Positions 25,282 through 33,581 of a DNA stretch of 64,000 nt are shown piece after piece. Each line of letters opens with the position of its first letter. The first letter of the stretch is position 1. Below the pieces are notes generated by a model, which ran no database searches, was not told the DNA's origin, and saw only the letters and a program-made list of their open reading frames with translations. Both the position numbers and the translations under genes were made by a program. Source of the stretch: Mixta hanseatica (lineage in GTDB: Bacteria > Pseudomonadota > Gammaproteobacteria > Enterobacterales > Enterobacteriaceae); assembly GCF_023517775.1 (NCBI RefSeq), contig NZ_CP082904.1:1116001-1180000 (forward strand), given 5' to 3'.

Positions 25282-26859
25282 ATGAAACTTAATCAATTCA
25301 AAATCGGGCAACGACTCGGTTTCCTTGCCACTTTGCTGCTGCTGGCTACGCTCTTTTGCGGGCTACACGGCATTAACGTTAATGCCGACGGGCTGGAAAA
25401 AATTAACGTTATTATGGCCAGCGAAACGCGTGTAGCCGAGAGTATCGATACCGCACGTAATGCGCAGGTGCAGTTCAAACTGCAGGTGCAGGAGTGGAAA
25501 AACATCCTGCTGCGCGGCACCCAGAGCGAGGCGGAATTCGATAAATATCGTGCCGCCTTTTTAAAACAGAGCGAACAAACCCAGGCGTTACTGCGTAAGC
25601 TGCTCACGTTACAGCAGGAAATTGGCATGAGCCCGGAAGTAGTGCAACAGACGCTACGGTTACATGCCGATCTGCAACAGCAATATCTCACTGCGCTGCA
25701 GCAATATAATATTGCCGATCCCAGCAGCGCCCAGCGCGTGGATCATCTGGTTTCCGGCATCGATCGTGAACCGACCAAAATGATCGACGAAGTGGTCACG
25801 CGCACCCTGGCGCATGCTGAGCTTCTGAACCAGCAAATGTCCGAGCGCAATCTGGCGCAATATAAGCAGACCCGCAATATACTCTGGGCCACCATGTTAG
25901 CGATCCTGTTGGCCGGCGGCCTGGTTACCTGGTGGCTGGTGCGCAGCATTACCCATCCGTTGAAAGCGGCGGTATCGGTAGCGCGTACCGTTGCGTCGGG
26001 CGATCTGCAAACGGTGATCACGCCGCAGGGACGGGATGAAACCGCCGAGCTGATGTCGGCGCTGCGCGAAATGAATGATAACCTGGCAACGATCGTCGCT
26101 GGGGTACGTAACGGTACCGAAACCATTGCTACCGCCTCGATACAGATCGCTAACGGCAGCCGCGAACTCTCTTCACGCAATGAATCGCAGGCCAGCGCGC
26201 TGGAACAGACCGCCGCTTCGATGGAAGAGCTAACGTCAGTGGTAAAAAACAATGCCCAGAATGCCGGTCATGCCAGCGCCATCGCTAATGACACCAGCAA
26301 AATGGCCGGGCAGGGCGGCGAAGTGGTAGAAAAAGTGGTACAGACCATGAGTGAAATTCACCACTCTTCTCAGCAGATTAACGACATTATCAGCGTCATC
26401 GACGGCATCGCTTTCCAGACCAATATTCTGGCGCTCAATGCGGCGGTAGAGGCAGCACGCGCAGGCGTTGAGGGACGCGGCTTTGCGGTAGTGGCCGCCG
26501 AAGTGCGGGCGCTGGCGCAGCGTTCAGCCAGCGCCGCGCAGGATATTCGTCGGTTGATTGACCGCTCGGTAAGCTGCGTGGCGGAAGGCAACGAATTGGT
26601 GAAAAGCGCGGGCGTGACCATGGCGGAGATTATTACCGGCGTGAAACGCGTCAGCGAGCTGATGGAGAGCGTGTCGGCGGCCAGCGCGGAACAGAGCTCC
26701 GGCATCGATCAGGTCAACATCGCGGTCACGCAGATGGATACCGCCACCCAGCAAAACGCCTCGTTGTCGCAGGAATCGACGGCGGCGGCGCAGTCGCTGC
26801 AGTTGCAGGCGGAAAAACTGCTGGAAAGCGTTGGCGTATTTAAGCTACGTTCGGCTTAA
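25282..26859 (+). CDS. Methyl-accepting chemotaxis protein
   Basis: This 525-residue chemoreceptor has an N-terminal transmembrane helix (about residues 12-30), a four-helix-bundle periplasmic domain, a second transmembrane helix near residues 197-216 ([20 protein letters not shown]), a HAMP domain and a cytoplasmic signalling domain. The signalling hairpin tip reads [19 protein letters not shown]. It lacks the C-terminal pentapeptide that tethers CheR/CheB in major receptors, so it is probably a low-abundance type. The ligand is unknown; the neighbouring PTS gene does not establish one. A strong hairpin follows. Confidence 0.92.
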   Translation: MKLNQFKIGQRLGFLATLLLLATLFCGLHGINVNADGLEKINVIMASETRVAESIDTARNAQVQFKLQVQEWKNILLRGTQSEAEFDKYRAAFLKQSEQTQALLRKLLTLQQEIGMSPEVVQQTLRLHADLQQQYLTALQQYNIADPSSAQRVDHLVSGIDREPTKMIDEVVTRTLAHAELLNQQMSERNLAQYKQTRNILWATMLAILLAGGLVTWWLVRSITHPLKAAVSVARTVASGDLQTVITPQGRDETAELMSALREMNDNLATIVAGVRNGTETIATASIQIANGSRELSSRNESQASALEQTAASMEELTSVVKNNAQNAGHASAIANDTSKMAGQGGEVVEKVVQTMSEIHHSSQQINDIISVIDGIAFQTNILALNAAVEAARAGVEGRGFAVVAAEVRALAQRSASAAQDIRRLIDRSVSCVAEGNELVKSAGVTMAEIITGVKRVSELMESVSAASAEQSSGIDQVNIAVTQMDTATQQNASLSQESTAAAQSLQLQAEKLLESVGVFKLRSA

Positions 26860-26878
26860 GCGAAGGCTAACTGACCAC

Positions 26879-26909
26879 CACGCGGCGCAAGCATCGCCTG
26901 CGCCGCGTG
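26879..26909. terminator. Bidirectional terminator-like hairpin
   Basis: CACGCGGCGCA and TGCGCCGCGTG form a perfect 11-bp stem between the convergent chemoreceptor and CorA-type genes. Confidence 0.6.
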
Positions 26910-26957
26910 CCAGGCCAGCCAAAGCTCAACCGGCGTAAAACAAACGAGAAGGTTGAG

Positions 26958-27926
26958 CTACAGCCATCCGGCGCGTTTCAGCCGCCGCCACAGCACAAAG
27001 CAAATGAATAGCGTGCCGATAATGGCAATCGGATAACCGTATGGCGAATGTATCTCCGGCATGCTTTCAAAGTTCATGCCGTACATGCTGAAAATCACCG
27101 TCGGGATCACCAGAATCGCTCCCCAGCCCGCCAGCTTTTTCACCACTTCATTCTGCTGCACTGTCACCAGCGCCAGGTTCACATGCATGGCGTTGGTCAG
27201 GATTTCACGCATATCATCGGTATCGGTCACCACATGATGCGCATGGTCCTGCACGTCACGGATATAGGCGCGCAGCGGTTTGGGGATAATATTTTCATGC
27301 AGGCGGATCAGCTGATTACATATTTCATCAACCGGCATCGCCGCGTTGCGTAACGCCAGCAGCTGACGGCGCAACGTATAAACCTCCTGTACCGACCGAC
27401 GATCGAACTCAGTGCGGAACATCGCCCCTTCCAGTTCATTGATGCGTCCGCCGAGCGCGGCGGTGATATTGCTGTAGTTATCCACGATAAAGTCAAAAAT
27501 GCAGTAGAGCGCAAAGCCAACGCCTTTGCTCAGCATTTCGCTACGCTCTTCCGCCCGCTGGCGGATCGGCGCATAGCTGTCTGACGCGCCGTGACGCACG
27601 GAAATCAGGAATTTTTCACTGACGAAGAAGTGGGTTTCGCCAAATTCAATGCGGTTCACTTCCGTCAAATGGGCGGTTTTCAACACGATAAACAGCGACT
27701 CGCCATACTGTTCAATTTTAGGACGCTGGTGGGCGGTGAGAGCATCCTCTATCGCCAGTTCGTGCAGGCCAAACTCCTCCTGCATTTTTTTCATAAACGG
27801 CGGATCGGGCTGATACAGGCCCAGCCAGATAAAGGTATCCGGATCATTGATCACGTCACTGATATTTTCGGGAGCAATCACTTCTCCCCGCTTTCCGTTG
27901 CGGTAAACAATACTGTTCACAACCAT
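26958..27926 (-). CDS. CorA-family divalent cation transporter
   Basis: The 322-residue protein belongs to the CorA/ZntB family. A long cytoplasmic domain is followed by two C-terminal membrane helices. The pore signature YGMNFESMPE near residue 281 precedes the last helix (PIAIIGTLFICFVLW). GMN is the CorA-type selectivity motif, favouring Mg2+/Co2+ transport. E. coli corA lies in a different neighbourhood, so this may be a second CorA-like protein; whether it imports or exports is not visible. Convergent with the chemoreceptor gene. Confidence 0.88.
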   Translation of the reverse strand: MVVNSIVYRNGKRGEVIAPENISDVINDPDTFIWLGLYQPDPPFMKKMQEEFGLHELAIEDALTAHQRPKIEQYGESLFIVLKTAHLTEVNRIEFGETHFFVSEKFLISVRHGASDSYAPIRQRAEERSEMLSKGVGFALYCIFDFIVDNYSNITAALGGRINELEGAMFRTEFDRRSVQEVYTLRRQLLALRNAAMPVDEICNQLIRLHENIIPKPLRAYIRDVQDHAHHVVTDTDDMREILTNAMHVNLALVTVQQNEVVKKLAGWGAILVIPTVIFSMYGMNFESMPEIHSPYGYPIAIIGTLFICFVLWRRLKRAGWL

Positions 27927-28117
27927 AGCTTACGTCACTCCCTTTCTTATCTGATTCTTCCCCGATAAAGGGTAGACGTTATTGTCAGCGCAGCTAAAGA
28001 AAATCTGGAAAATCACGCGCTTCAGGCCGATCGCTGGGAAAGCGTTACCTCTCTGAATTAACATAGCCTACCGCCGACATTCGGCTTTAGCGGCATCATT
28101 GATTTATGGAGTTGTTT

Positions 28118-28339
28118 ATGGCTGTTGTAGCAGAGAAAGCATCGTCACCCGTTTTGTCTTCAGAAGAGTGGGTTCGTGTGGGACAGTGGTCAACGCTGTT
28201 ACGTGAACTGCTGAAAGGAAAAGGAGAGATGTGGAGCGCGGCCGATGAAAAACTGTTCGTCCAGCTGCAGAGCGCATTGCAGACCATGGAGAGTAGCGGT
28301 ACGGATGGCGAGCAGAAGGTGACGCCGGAAACTTGTTAA
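28118..28339 (+). CDS. Small conserved-looking protein, 73 residues
   Basis: The frame starting MAVVAEKASSPVLSSEEW follows GGAG at a normal spacing; an ATG four codons earlier overlaps that site and is less likely. The product is soluble, mostly helical and Trp-containing (EEWVRVGQWSTLLRELL), with no signal peptide. I do not recognise a family. A strong bidirectional hairpin separates it from dbpA. Codon use is like the neighbouring genes, supporting a real gene. Confidence 0.55.
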   Translation: MAVVAEKASSPVLSSEEWVRVGQWSTLLRELLKGKGEMWSAADEKLFVQLQSALQTMESSGTDGEQKVTPETC

Positions 28340-28352
28340 TGATTTGCCCGCT

Positions 28353-28382
28353 GGCGCGCTTTCGGTTAACCAAAAGCGCGCC
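28353..28382. terminator. Bidirectional terminator between the 73-residue gene and dbpA
   Basis: GGCGCGCTTT and AAAGCGCGCC form a perfect 10-bp stem with A/T-rich inner flanks, placed between two convergent genes. Confidence 0.65.
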
Positions 28383-28390
28383 GCAGAGCG

Positions 28391-29770
28391 TTATTTCAGT
28401 AGAATGGCGCGGCAGCTTTTGCCTTTGATTTTACCCTGTTTGAGCTTAATCAGCGCCGCTTTCGCCTGGTCAGCGGCGATCGCGACATAGGCGTGCGTTG
28501 GGGTTAAATCAATCTTGCCGATCAGATCGGCGCTGAATCCCGCCTCGCCGGTGAGCGCACCAAGAATATCGCCCGGACGGATTTTCGCCTTACGGCCACC
28601 GTCGATACAGAGCGTCATCATCGCGGCGGGCAGTGCCTGCTGCGGCTGATTTTTCAGCGTAGCGGAAGAGACCCAGTTCAGCGTTTGCTGTAAAAAATCC
28701 TCCAGCGCGTGCGCGCGCACCATCTCATCCGGCGCGACAAAGCTGACTGCCGTACCCTGTTCACCGGCGCGCGCGGTGCGGCCGATACGGTGAACATGCA
28801 CTTCCGGATCGAAAGAGAGCTGATAGTTCACCACCATCGCCAGCGCTTTAATATCCAGCCCGCGCGCGGCGACGTCAGTGGCGACCAGTACCCGACAGCT
28901 GCCATTAGCAAAGCGGATCAGCACCCGGTCGCGGTCGCGCTGTTCCAGATCGCCATGTAGCGCCAGCGCGCTGATATTGCTGCTCTCCAGTGCGGCGGCG
29001 ATATCGTCGCACTCGCGTTTGGTATTGCAGAAAACCACGCAGGAGGCGGGCTGCTGCTGACTGAGCAGGGCGATCAGCAGCGGTAATTTTTCCCGGCCGC
29101 TCGCTTCATAAAAATATTGCTCAATGGTTGGCAGCTCGGTGACATCTTCCGTGGCGATAGAGAGCGCTTCACGCTGGAAACGCTTGCTGATAGCGATGAT
29201 GCCGTGCGGCCAGGTCGCGGAAAACAGCAGCGTCTGACGCTGCGGCGGCGTATGGCTGACAATCACTTCCATATCTTCCAGGAAGCCCATCTCCAGCATG
29301 CGGTCCGCTTCGTCCAGCACCAGCGAGCGCAGGTGAGAAAGATCCAGCGTTTCGCGCTTCAGATGATCAAGAATACGGCCCGGCGTGCCCACCACAATAT
29401 GCGGCGCATGGACCAGCGAGTCGCGCTGGGCGGCAACCGGCTGGCCGCCACACAGCGTCAGAATTTTAATGTTGCGCGTAAAACGCGCCAGACGACGCAG
29501 CTCATTGCTGACTTGTTCAGCCAGCTCGCGCGTAGGGCACAGCACCAGCGACTGGGTCTGATATTGCGCGGTATCAATGTGTTGCAGGATGCCCAGCCCA
29601 AACGCAGCGGTCTTGCCGCTGCCGGTTTTTGCCTGGGCGCGCACGTCGCGACCGTCAAGAATGGCGGGCAGGGCGGCGGCCTGAATGGGCGTCATGGCGT
29701 CGAAGCCCATTTCGCGCAGGTTATCGAGCTGGCTGGCGGGCAGTTGCGTCAGGGTGGAAAAAGCAGTCAC
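28391..29770 (-). CDS. dbpA: ATP-dependent RNA helicase DbpA
   Basis: This 459-residue DEAD-box helicase has motif I AQAKTGSGKTAAFG, motif II VLDEADRMLEMG, motif III SAT, and motif VI HRIGRTARAGEQG. The C-terminal region (about residues 385-459) is the DbpA RNA-binding domain, ending in GKSCRAILLK, which recognises hairpin 92 of 23S rRNA during large-subunit assembly. Length matches E. coli DbpA (457). It is a housekeeping gene and its upstream region, 29771-30064, is shared with the divergent yeaR gene. Confidence 0.96.
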   Translation of the reverse strand: MTAFSTLTQLPASQLDNLREMGFDAMTPIQAAALPAILDGRDVRAQAKTGSGKTAAFGLGILQHIDTAQYQTQSLVLCPTRELAEQVSNELRRLARFTRNIKILTLCGGQPVAAQRDSLVHAPHIVVGTPGRILDHLKRETLDLSHLRSLVLDEADRMLEMGFLEDMEVIVSHTPPQRQTLLFSATWPHGIIAISKRFQREALSIATEDVTELPTIEQYFYEASGREKLPLLIALLSQQQPASCVVFCNTKRECDDIAAALESSNISALALHGDLEQRDRDRVLIRFANGSCRVLVATDVAARGLDIKALAMVVNYQLSFDPEVHVHRIGRTARAGEQGTAVSFVAPDEMVRAHALEDFLQQTLNWVSSATLKNQPQQALPAAMMTLCIDGGRKAKIRPGDILGALTGEAGFSADLIGKIDLTPTHAYVAIAADQAKAALIKLKQGKIKGKSCRAILLK

Positions 29771-29892
29771 GGGAAAATCTCTAATCAGGCGGGTTTGCGG
29801 CGCTCAGTTTAACAGAAGTTGCGCGGGCCGACAGTAAAAGGCGCAGGCTGATCGTGTGCCGTCATATAAGCTTTAGCCTGCGGCAGCGCATT

Positions 29893-29946
29893 GTCGGCAT
29901 GACAATCTGCTGTCAAAAAGACAGCATAGAGTCGCGTCTTTTTAAC
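29893..29946 (+). promoter_or_regulatory. Three NorR-type binding sites upstream of yeaR
   Basis: Three matches to the NorR enhancer pattern GT-N7-AC lie in a row: GTCGGCATGAC (29893-29903), GTCAAAAAGAC (29912-29922) and GTCTTTTTAAC (29936-29946). The first two are extended palindromes (TTGTC...GACAA and CTGTC...GACAG). They lie 56-119 bp upstream of the -24/-12 promoter, as at norV. Confidence 0.7.
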
Positions 29947-30001
29947 AATTAAACGCGGCGGTTTTAAAGTAACTTTTTGATATTAATGTTTTTATGGGAG
30001 C

Positions 30002-30017
30002 TGGCACAGGGGTTGCA
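30002..30017 (+). promoter_or_regulatory. Sigma-54 promoter of yeaR
   Basis: TGGCACAGGGGTTGCA matches the sigma-54 consensus TGGCAC-N5-TTGCA at every fixed base. It lies 48 bp before the yeaR start codon and downstream of three NorR-type boxes. Confidence 0.85.
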
Positions 30018-30064
30018 ATAAAAGAATAACTAAAGCATTAATGATAAAATAAGAGGATCTCATC

Positions 30065-30424
30065 ATGGCACATCGCATTCCTGAACATTTCGTCCATACC
30101 CGTTCCACGCCGTTTTGGAATAAAGAGAGCGTGCCGCGCGCGCTGCTGACCCACCACAATACCAAAAAGGGCGTGTACGGCCGCCTCTCTGTGATGCGCG
30201 GCGCGGTGAAATATTATGGTTTTGCCAGCGAACATGATGAAACGCCGGAAATCGAAGTGGTAATTGAAGAAGGGCATTTCGGCATTAGCCCGCCCGAGTA
30301 CTGGCATCATGTGGAACTGCTGACCGACGACACCTATTTCAATATCGATTTCTTCGCCGATCCGGCAGAAGAGCTGCAGGGCAAGGGCATCGGACAGGTG
30401 GTCAACACCCATAAAGGCGCATAG
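30065..30424 (+). CDS. yeaR: YeaR-family DUF1971 protein, predicted NorR target
   Basis: This 119-residue protein is the same length as E. coli YeaR and shares its landmark segments (HTRSTPFWNKES, RLSVMRGAVKYYG, SPPEYWHHVELLTDDTYFNIDFF). It is a small cupin-like protein; His residues in YWHHVE fit a metal site. E. coli yeaR responds to nitrate, nitrite and NO through NarL and NsrR. Here the gene instead has a perfect sigma-54 promoter and three NorR-type boxes, so it is probably part of the NorR nitric-oxide response with norVW 4 kb away. AAGAGG precedes the ATG. The same domain forms the N-terminal part of TehB, encoded at 32704. Confidence 0.93.
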   Translation: MAHRIPEHFVHTRSTPFWNKESVPRALLTHHNTKKGVYGRLSVMRGAVKYYGFASEHDETPEIEVVIEEGHFGISPPEYWHHVELLTDDTYFNIDFFADPAEELQGKGIGQVVNTHKGA

Positions 30425-30831
30425 TTTTTAGCCTGGCGCGTCGGCAGGCAGGCGCATCCCGCCTGTCGATGCTTATACCAGCGTGGCTTATTCCGGCAGC
30501 AAAATAGCCTGAATTTGCCGATCGTTACCAACAAAAGCGGACACACTTCACAAAATAATATTCTGGAGGGATAACGTTTGACCTTGTTATCTACTCAAGC
30601 AAGGTGCAAACAATAAAGCTCCAATTTTACCCGGGGCTTTTGTCGTGGCCGGATTAGTCGCCATTTTTAGAACAACTATGCTTAGTTTGCTAATGTGCTC
30701 GGCGGAACAGGATTAAATATATCGAAATATTACTAATATATAAATCTGATATACCTCACAAAAAAAGTTAATTTACATTGATATAAATCCAACGCAACAT
30801 TCAAATTATTTTAAAAAGGAGTTTAAACATT
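30425..30831. other. AT-rich island edge with a terminator-like hairpin
   Basis: No gene is visible. An interrupted stem, AAAGCTCC/GGGGCTTT, followed by T-rich sequence lies near 30615-30640 and could end transcription from yeaR. From about 30700 the composition turns strongly AT-rich, unlike the core genes, marking the left edge of acquired DNA that continues to about 32210. Confidence 0.5.
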
Positions 30832-30918
30832 ATGCAAGAATTAACTATTTCGCAGTGCAACGTTGTATCTGGCGCGGGCATGGGCGCATTTACTTATGGA
30901 GCTTCCTGCTGGTGGTAG
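30832..30918 (+). CDS. 28-residue double-glycine-leader-like peptide
   Basis: A perfect AAGGAG ten bases upstream precedes an ATG opening 28 codons. The first 16 residues, MQELTISQCNVVSGAG, look like a class II microcin/bacteriocin leader of the M-x-E-L-T...V-S-G-[AG] type cleaved by C39-peptidase ABC exporters. The remaining core, MGAFTYGASCWW, is rich in Gly and aromatic residues with one Cys. No exporter or modification enzyme is visible in the window. It lies 77 bp before an IS1 whose left flank was probably deleted, so it may be a complete micropeptide or the surviving 5' end of a lost locus. Too short for database-independent certainty. Confidence 0.5.
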   Translation: MQELTISQCNVVSGAGMGAFTYGASCWW

Positions 30919-31050
30919 CAACGAGAACGAGATTTATCAAATCATTATGTGGCACGATATTTTTTATAGTTGCATTCTCAATCTTTAAATATTTCGGTGA
31001 TGCTGCCAACTTACTGATTTAGTGTATGATGGTGTTTTTGAGGTGCTCCA

Positions 31051-31326
31051 GTGGCTTCTGTTTCTATCAGCTGTCCCTCCTGTTCAGCTACTGACGGGGT
31101 GGTGCGTAACGGCAAAAGCACCGCCGGACATCAGCGCTATCTCTGCTCTCACTGCCGTAAAACATGGCAACTGCAGTTCACTTACACCGCTTCTCAACCC
31201 GGTACGCACCAGAAAATCATTGATATGGCCATGAATGGCGTTGGATGCCGGGCAACTGCCCGCATTATGGGCGTTGGCCTCAACACGATTTTACGTCACT
31301 TAAAAAACTCAGGCCGCAGTCGGTAA
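31051..31326 (+). CDS. insA: IS1 protein InsA
   Basis: InsA is the 91-residue DNA-binding repressor and N-terminal part of the transposase. It has a zinc-finger-like CPSC-CSHC arrangement ([19 protein letters not shown]) and a helix-turn-helix near the end. A run AAAAAAC at 31302-31308 is the known -1 frameshift site that joins it to InsB to make the active transposase. Confidence 0.96.
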
Positions 31327-31748
31327 CCTCGCGCATACAGCCGGGCAGTGACGTCATCGTCTGCGCGGAAATGGACGAACAGTGGGGCTATGTCGGGGCT
31401 AAATCGCGCCAGCGCTGGCTGTTTTACGCGTATGACAGGCTCCGGAAGACGGTTGTTGCGCACGTATTCGGTGAACGCACTATGGCGACGCTGGGGCGTC
31501 TTATGAGCCTGCTGTCACCCTTTGACGTGGTGATATGGATGACGGATGGCTGGCCGCTGTATGAATCCCGCCTGAAGGGAAAGCTGCACGTAATCAGCAA
31601 GCGATATACGCAGCGAATTGAGCGGCATAACCTGAATCTGAGGCAGCACCTGGCACGGCTGGGACGGAAGTCGCTGTCGTTCTCAAAATCGGTGGAGCTG
31701 CATGACAAAGTCATCGGGCATTATCTGAACATAAAACACTATCAATAA
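31245..31748 (+). CDS. insB: IS1 transposase part InsB
   Basis: The 167-residue InsB frame overlaps insA and is normally expressed as the InsAB' fusion after a -1 frameshift. It carries the catalytic acidic residues of the IS1 DDE domain ([19 protein letters not shown], and the late [12 protein letters not shown] region). The frame is complete with no stops, so the element is probably still mobile. Confidence 0.95.
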
Positions 31749-31765
31749 GTTGGAGTCATTACCAA

Positions 31766-31861
31766 CGAGAGTACACTGCAACAGCAGGTGGAATTAAGTT
31801 CCAAGTTTATTTAGATCAAACTACAGGAACAGTAGAGAACTTTTTCCCGGTGACTAAATAA
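31766..31861 (+). pseudogene. 3' tail of a polymorphic toxin gene cut by IS1
   Basis: Directly after the IS1 right end, a frame of 31 codons without a start reads REYTATAGGIKFQVYLD, then QTTGTVENFFPVTK and a stop. The G-x-KF-x-VYLD..TG.V.NFFP ending is typical of the last strands of nuclease toxin domains at the C terminus of CdiA/Rhs-like proteins. The stop overlaps the next ATG by one base (TAATG), the tight coupling seen between toxin and immunity genes. Everything upstream in the toxin has been lost. Toxin class is inference. Confidence 0.65.
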
Positions 31862-32211
31862 TGAATGAATATATTTTTAAAAAGATAGATTATGATAATG
31901 ATCCTGAATGGGTCATTAAGGATTATTTTAATTCCATGAATTTGCAGGGAAAGTTTTTATGGATGCTTCCTTATATTATAAGTAAAACTGGATGCGGAGT
32001 GAATGAAACTTATTGCATCTTTCCCGATAAAAACGATCCAGATCCTGATAGCCATTTTGAAGGAATCATGTTTGGTGTCTGGGAAGGAGAAATAATAGTA
32101 CCAGAAGAAGTTGGTCTTAAATATACTCGTCTGGCGTGTGAAAAGTATCTGAGGCTTCATCCTGAAGATACAGAAAAAGTAAACAGTTTACTGTCTAAAC
32201 TTCCCGGCTGA
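31861..32211 (+). CDS. Orphan immunity protein, CdiI-like
   Basis: The 116-residue acidic protein (IFKKIDYDNDPEWVIKDYF, then CIFPDKNDPDPDSHFEGIMF and WEGEIIVPEE) resembles the immunity-protein family I recall as CdiI_3, which neutralises ribonuclease toxins of contact-dependent inhibition systems. It is AT-rich compared with the core genes, a sign of transfer. Its start overlaps the stop of the truncated toxin by one base. With the toxin destroyed by IS1, it is now an orphan immunity gene that may still protect the cell from neighbours carrying the toxin. Expression may now depend on transcripts crossing IS1. Confidence 0.65.
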   Translation: MNEYIFKKIDYDNDPEWVIKDYFNSMNLQGKFLWMLPYIISKTGCGVNETYCIFPDKNDPDPDSHFEGIMFGVWEGEIIVPEEVGLKYTRLACEKYLRLHPEDTEKVNSLLSKLPG

Positions 32212-32258
32212 TAAATAGATCCCGGCTACCAGGCCGGGATTTTACTTAGACCCGTCAG

Positions 32259-32537
32259 CTATTTCTTCCCGGCCAGCCGGATGATCAACTGGCCCGGCCC
32301 GGCGATCACCTCGATCTTCTGGCCGGTCTCAAACCCCAGCGCCGTCCTCCATCGGCCTTTAAGGGTAATGGAGAGCGACGACTCAAACTTCCGCTGTTCC
32401 CGGATATAACCCATGATGTAACGGCGGGGTGTGGACGTGCCTGTCTCTGGCTTATGATGTTGCGCAGTCATAATAGCTACCCTCAGCGTCTGCATAATCA
32501 CCGGCTCTGGCAGTGGGGCCGGGTGAGTTCCAGGCAA
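32259..32537 (-). CDS. SymE-family toxin
   Basis: The 92-residue frame contains the SymE signature: SSLSITLKGRWRTALGFETGQ followed by KIEVIAGPGQLII, a swapped-hairpin AbrB-like fold that in E. coli became an RNA-cleaving toxin controlled by the antisense RNA SymR and LexA. The N-terminal region is variable, and internal ATGs (around MTAQHHKPETG) may be the true start. I did not find an obvious LexA box upstream. SymE-type genes are common near toxin/immunity islands, as here. Confidence 0.75.
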   Translation of the reverse strand: MPGTHPAPLPEPVIMQTLRVAIMTAQHHKPETGTSTPRRYIMGYIREQRKFESSLSITLKGRWRTALGFETGQKIEVIAGPGQLIIRLAGKK

Positions 32538-32703
32538 CCAGACATCATATTCATCTTCAACGCGTCCCGAACCTGATAGCCAAATGGCTAAGATCAGCTA
32601 CGAAACATTAAACAAGGCAACCGGCGCACTGTTTAATTGGTAATCCTTAAACAATAAGCCCGGCTGCGCCAGGCTTTTACCTTCCACTCTTAACCCTTCA
32701 TCT

Positions 32704-33567
32704 TTAACGCGGCTTACGCGCCAGCAGCGTCGCGAAGCGCAGCTTAATACGATTACCTTGCGCGTCGGTTTTATGCAGCGCGCCGGGGTTTTCGTTATAC
32801 TTCACAATATCCCAGCCGTCATAATAGCCCAGCAGCTCGCTACGGCTAAAGGTAAAGGGGAACGGCATCGGGCAGGGATAGTCCGGCGTGCTCATCGCCG
32901 CGACAATCAGATTGTGGCCGCCCGGCGCGGTGGCCTGCTGCATCTGAGCAATCAGCCCGGGAATCGTCTCCGGCTGCAAAAACATCATCACCACGGTCGA
33001 CAGCAGGAAATCGTACTGCTTCTCAATCACCACCTGATTTAAATCGCACTGCTGCAGACGAATGCCTTCCAGCTCTTCGGTGGCGATAATCTGCCGCAGG
33101 CCGTTCAGGCTGTCGCTGTTTTTGTCCCAGCCTTCAACCTCAAAACCCTTCTGGTGCAGATAAAGCACGTTGCGCCCATTGCCGCAGCCCAAATCCAGCA
33201 CGCGCCCCGGCGGAATGATTTTTGCCGCTTCCACCACCTCGGAATGCGTCGGCGTCAGCTGATAGCGGCGGTGATAGTAATCCTCCGGCTTACAGTAAAG
33301 CGCCAGCTGACACTCCAGGTCCGGGCTGAAACCGGTAACGCGGTGCAGCTGTTCCGGCCCCAGGCGCGGCGGTTGGGAATCTGCGGTTAAAGTTAAGGTC
33401 TCGGTTATTTCGCCCAGCTCAGTCAGCAGGGCGAGATCCAGCGTGCCTTTATACAGCTTTGGCTGCGCCCAGCTGCCCGCCTCGGTGCGGTAAGGCTGCT
33501 GCCAGGCGGATGGCAGGGTATCACTGGTCCAGCGCGGCAGCGTTTGATAACAAATCAGGTCGGTCAT
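32704..33567 (-). CDS. tehB: TehB-type SAM methyltransferase with N-terminal DUF1971 domain
   Basis: The 287-residue protein has an N-terminal DUF1971-like domain (about residues 1-95) and a C-terminal class I methyltransferase (motif I RVLDLGCGNGRNVLYL near residue 118, WDKNSDSL as the acidic loop). This two-domain arrangement matches the long Haemophilus-type TehB rather than the 197-residue E. coli form. TehB methylates tellurite/selenite-type oxyanions and gives tellurite resistance. It lies beside norW on the same strand with 14 bases between, so it may be co-transcribed downstream of norVW. Confidence 0.88.
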   Translation of the reverse strand: MTDLICYQTLPRWTSDTLPSAWQQPYRTEAGSWAQPKLYKGTLDLALLTELGEITETLTLTADSQPPRLGPEQLHRVTGFSPDLECQLALYCKPEDYYHRRYQLTPTHSEVVEAAKIIPPGRVLDLGCGNGRNVLYLHQKGFEVEGWDKNSDSLNGLRQIIATEELEGIRLQQCDLNQVVIEKQYDFLLSTVVMMFLQPETIPGLIAQMQQATAPGGHNLIVAAMSTPDYPCPMPFPFTFSRSELLGYYDGWDIVKYNENPGALHKTDAQGNRIKLRFATLLARKPR

Positions 33568-33581
33568 GTTTGACTCCGTGT

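Larger units (their letters stand above)
30996..31763 (+). mobile_element. IS1 insertion sequence, complete
   Basis: The element runs from GGTGATGCTGCCAACTTACT to TTGGAGTCATTACC and is exactly 768 bp, the canonical IS1 length, with insA, insB and the frameshift site intact. The sequence looks essentially identical to E. coli IS1 as I remember it, implying recent arrival. The 9-bp flanks differ (AAATATTTC left, AACGAGAGT right), so there is no target duplication. That is expected when IS1 has caused an adjacent deletion or the ends come from different insertions. Confidence 0.97.

Noticed and set aside
29117..29812. Long plus-strand open frame opposite dbpA (about 230 codons)
   Set aside because: It is the mirror of a well-supported helicase gene; no ribosome site and no family features.
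32259..32640. LexA box or antisense RNA for symE
   Set aside because: Searched by eye for CTG-N10-CAG with an AT core; no convincing match, and an antisense RNA cannot be seen from sequence alone.
32585..32644. Short plus-strand frame MAKISYETLNKATGALFNW near symE
   Set aside because: Only 19 codons, no ribosome site; could be a relic, cannot be supported.
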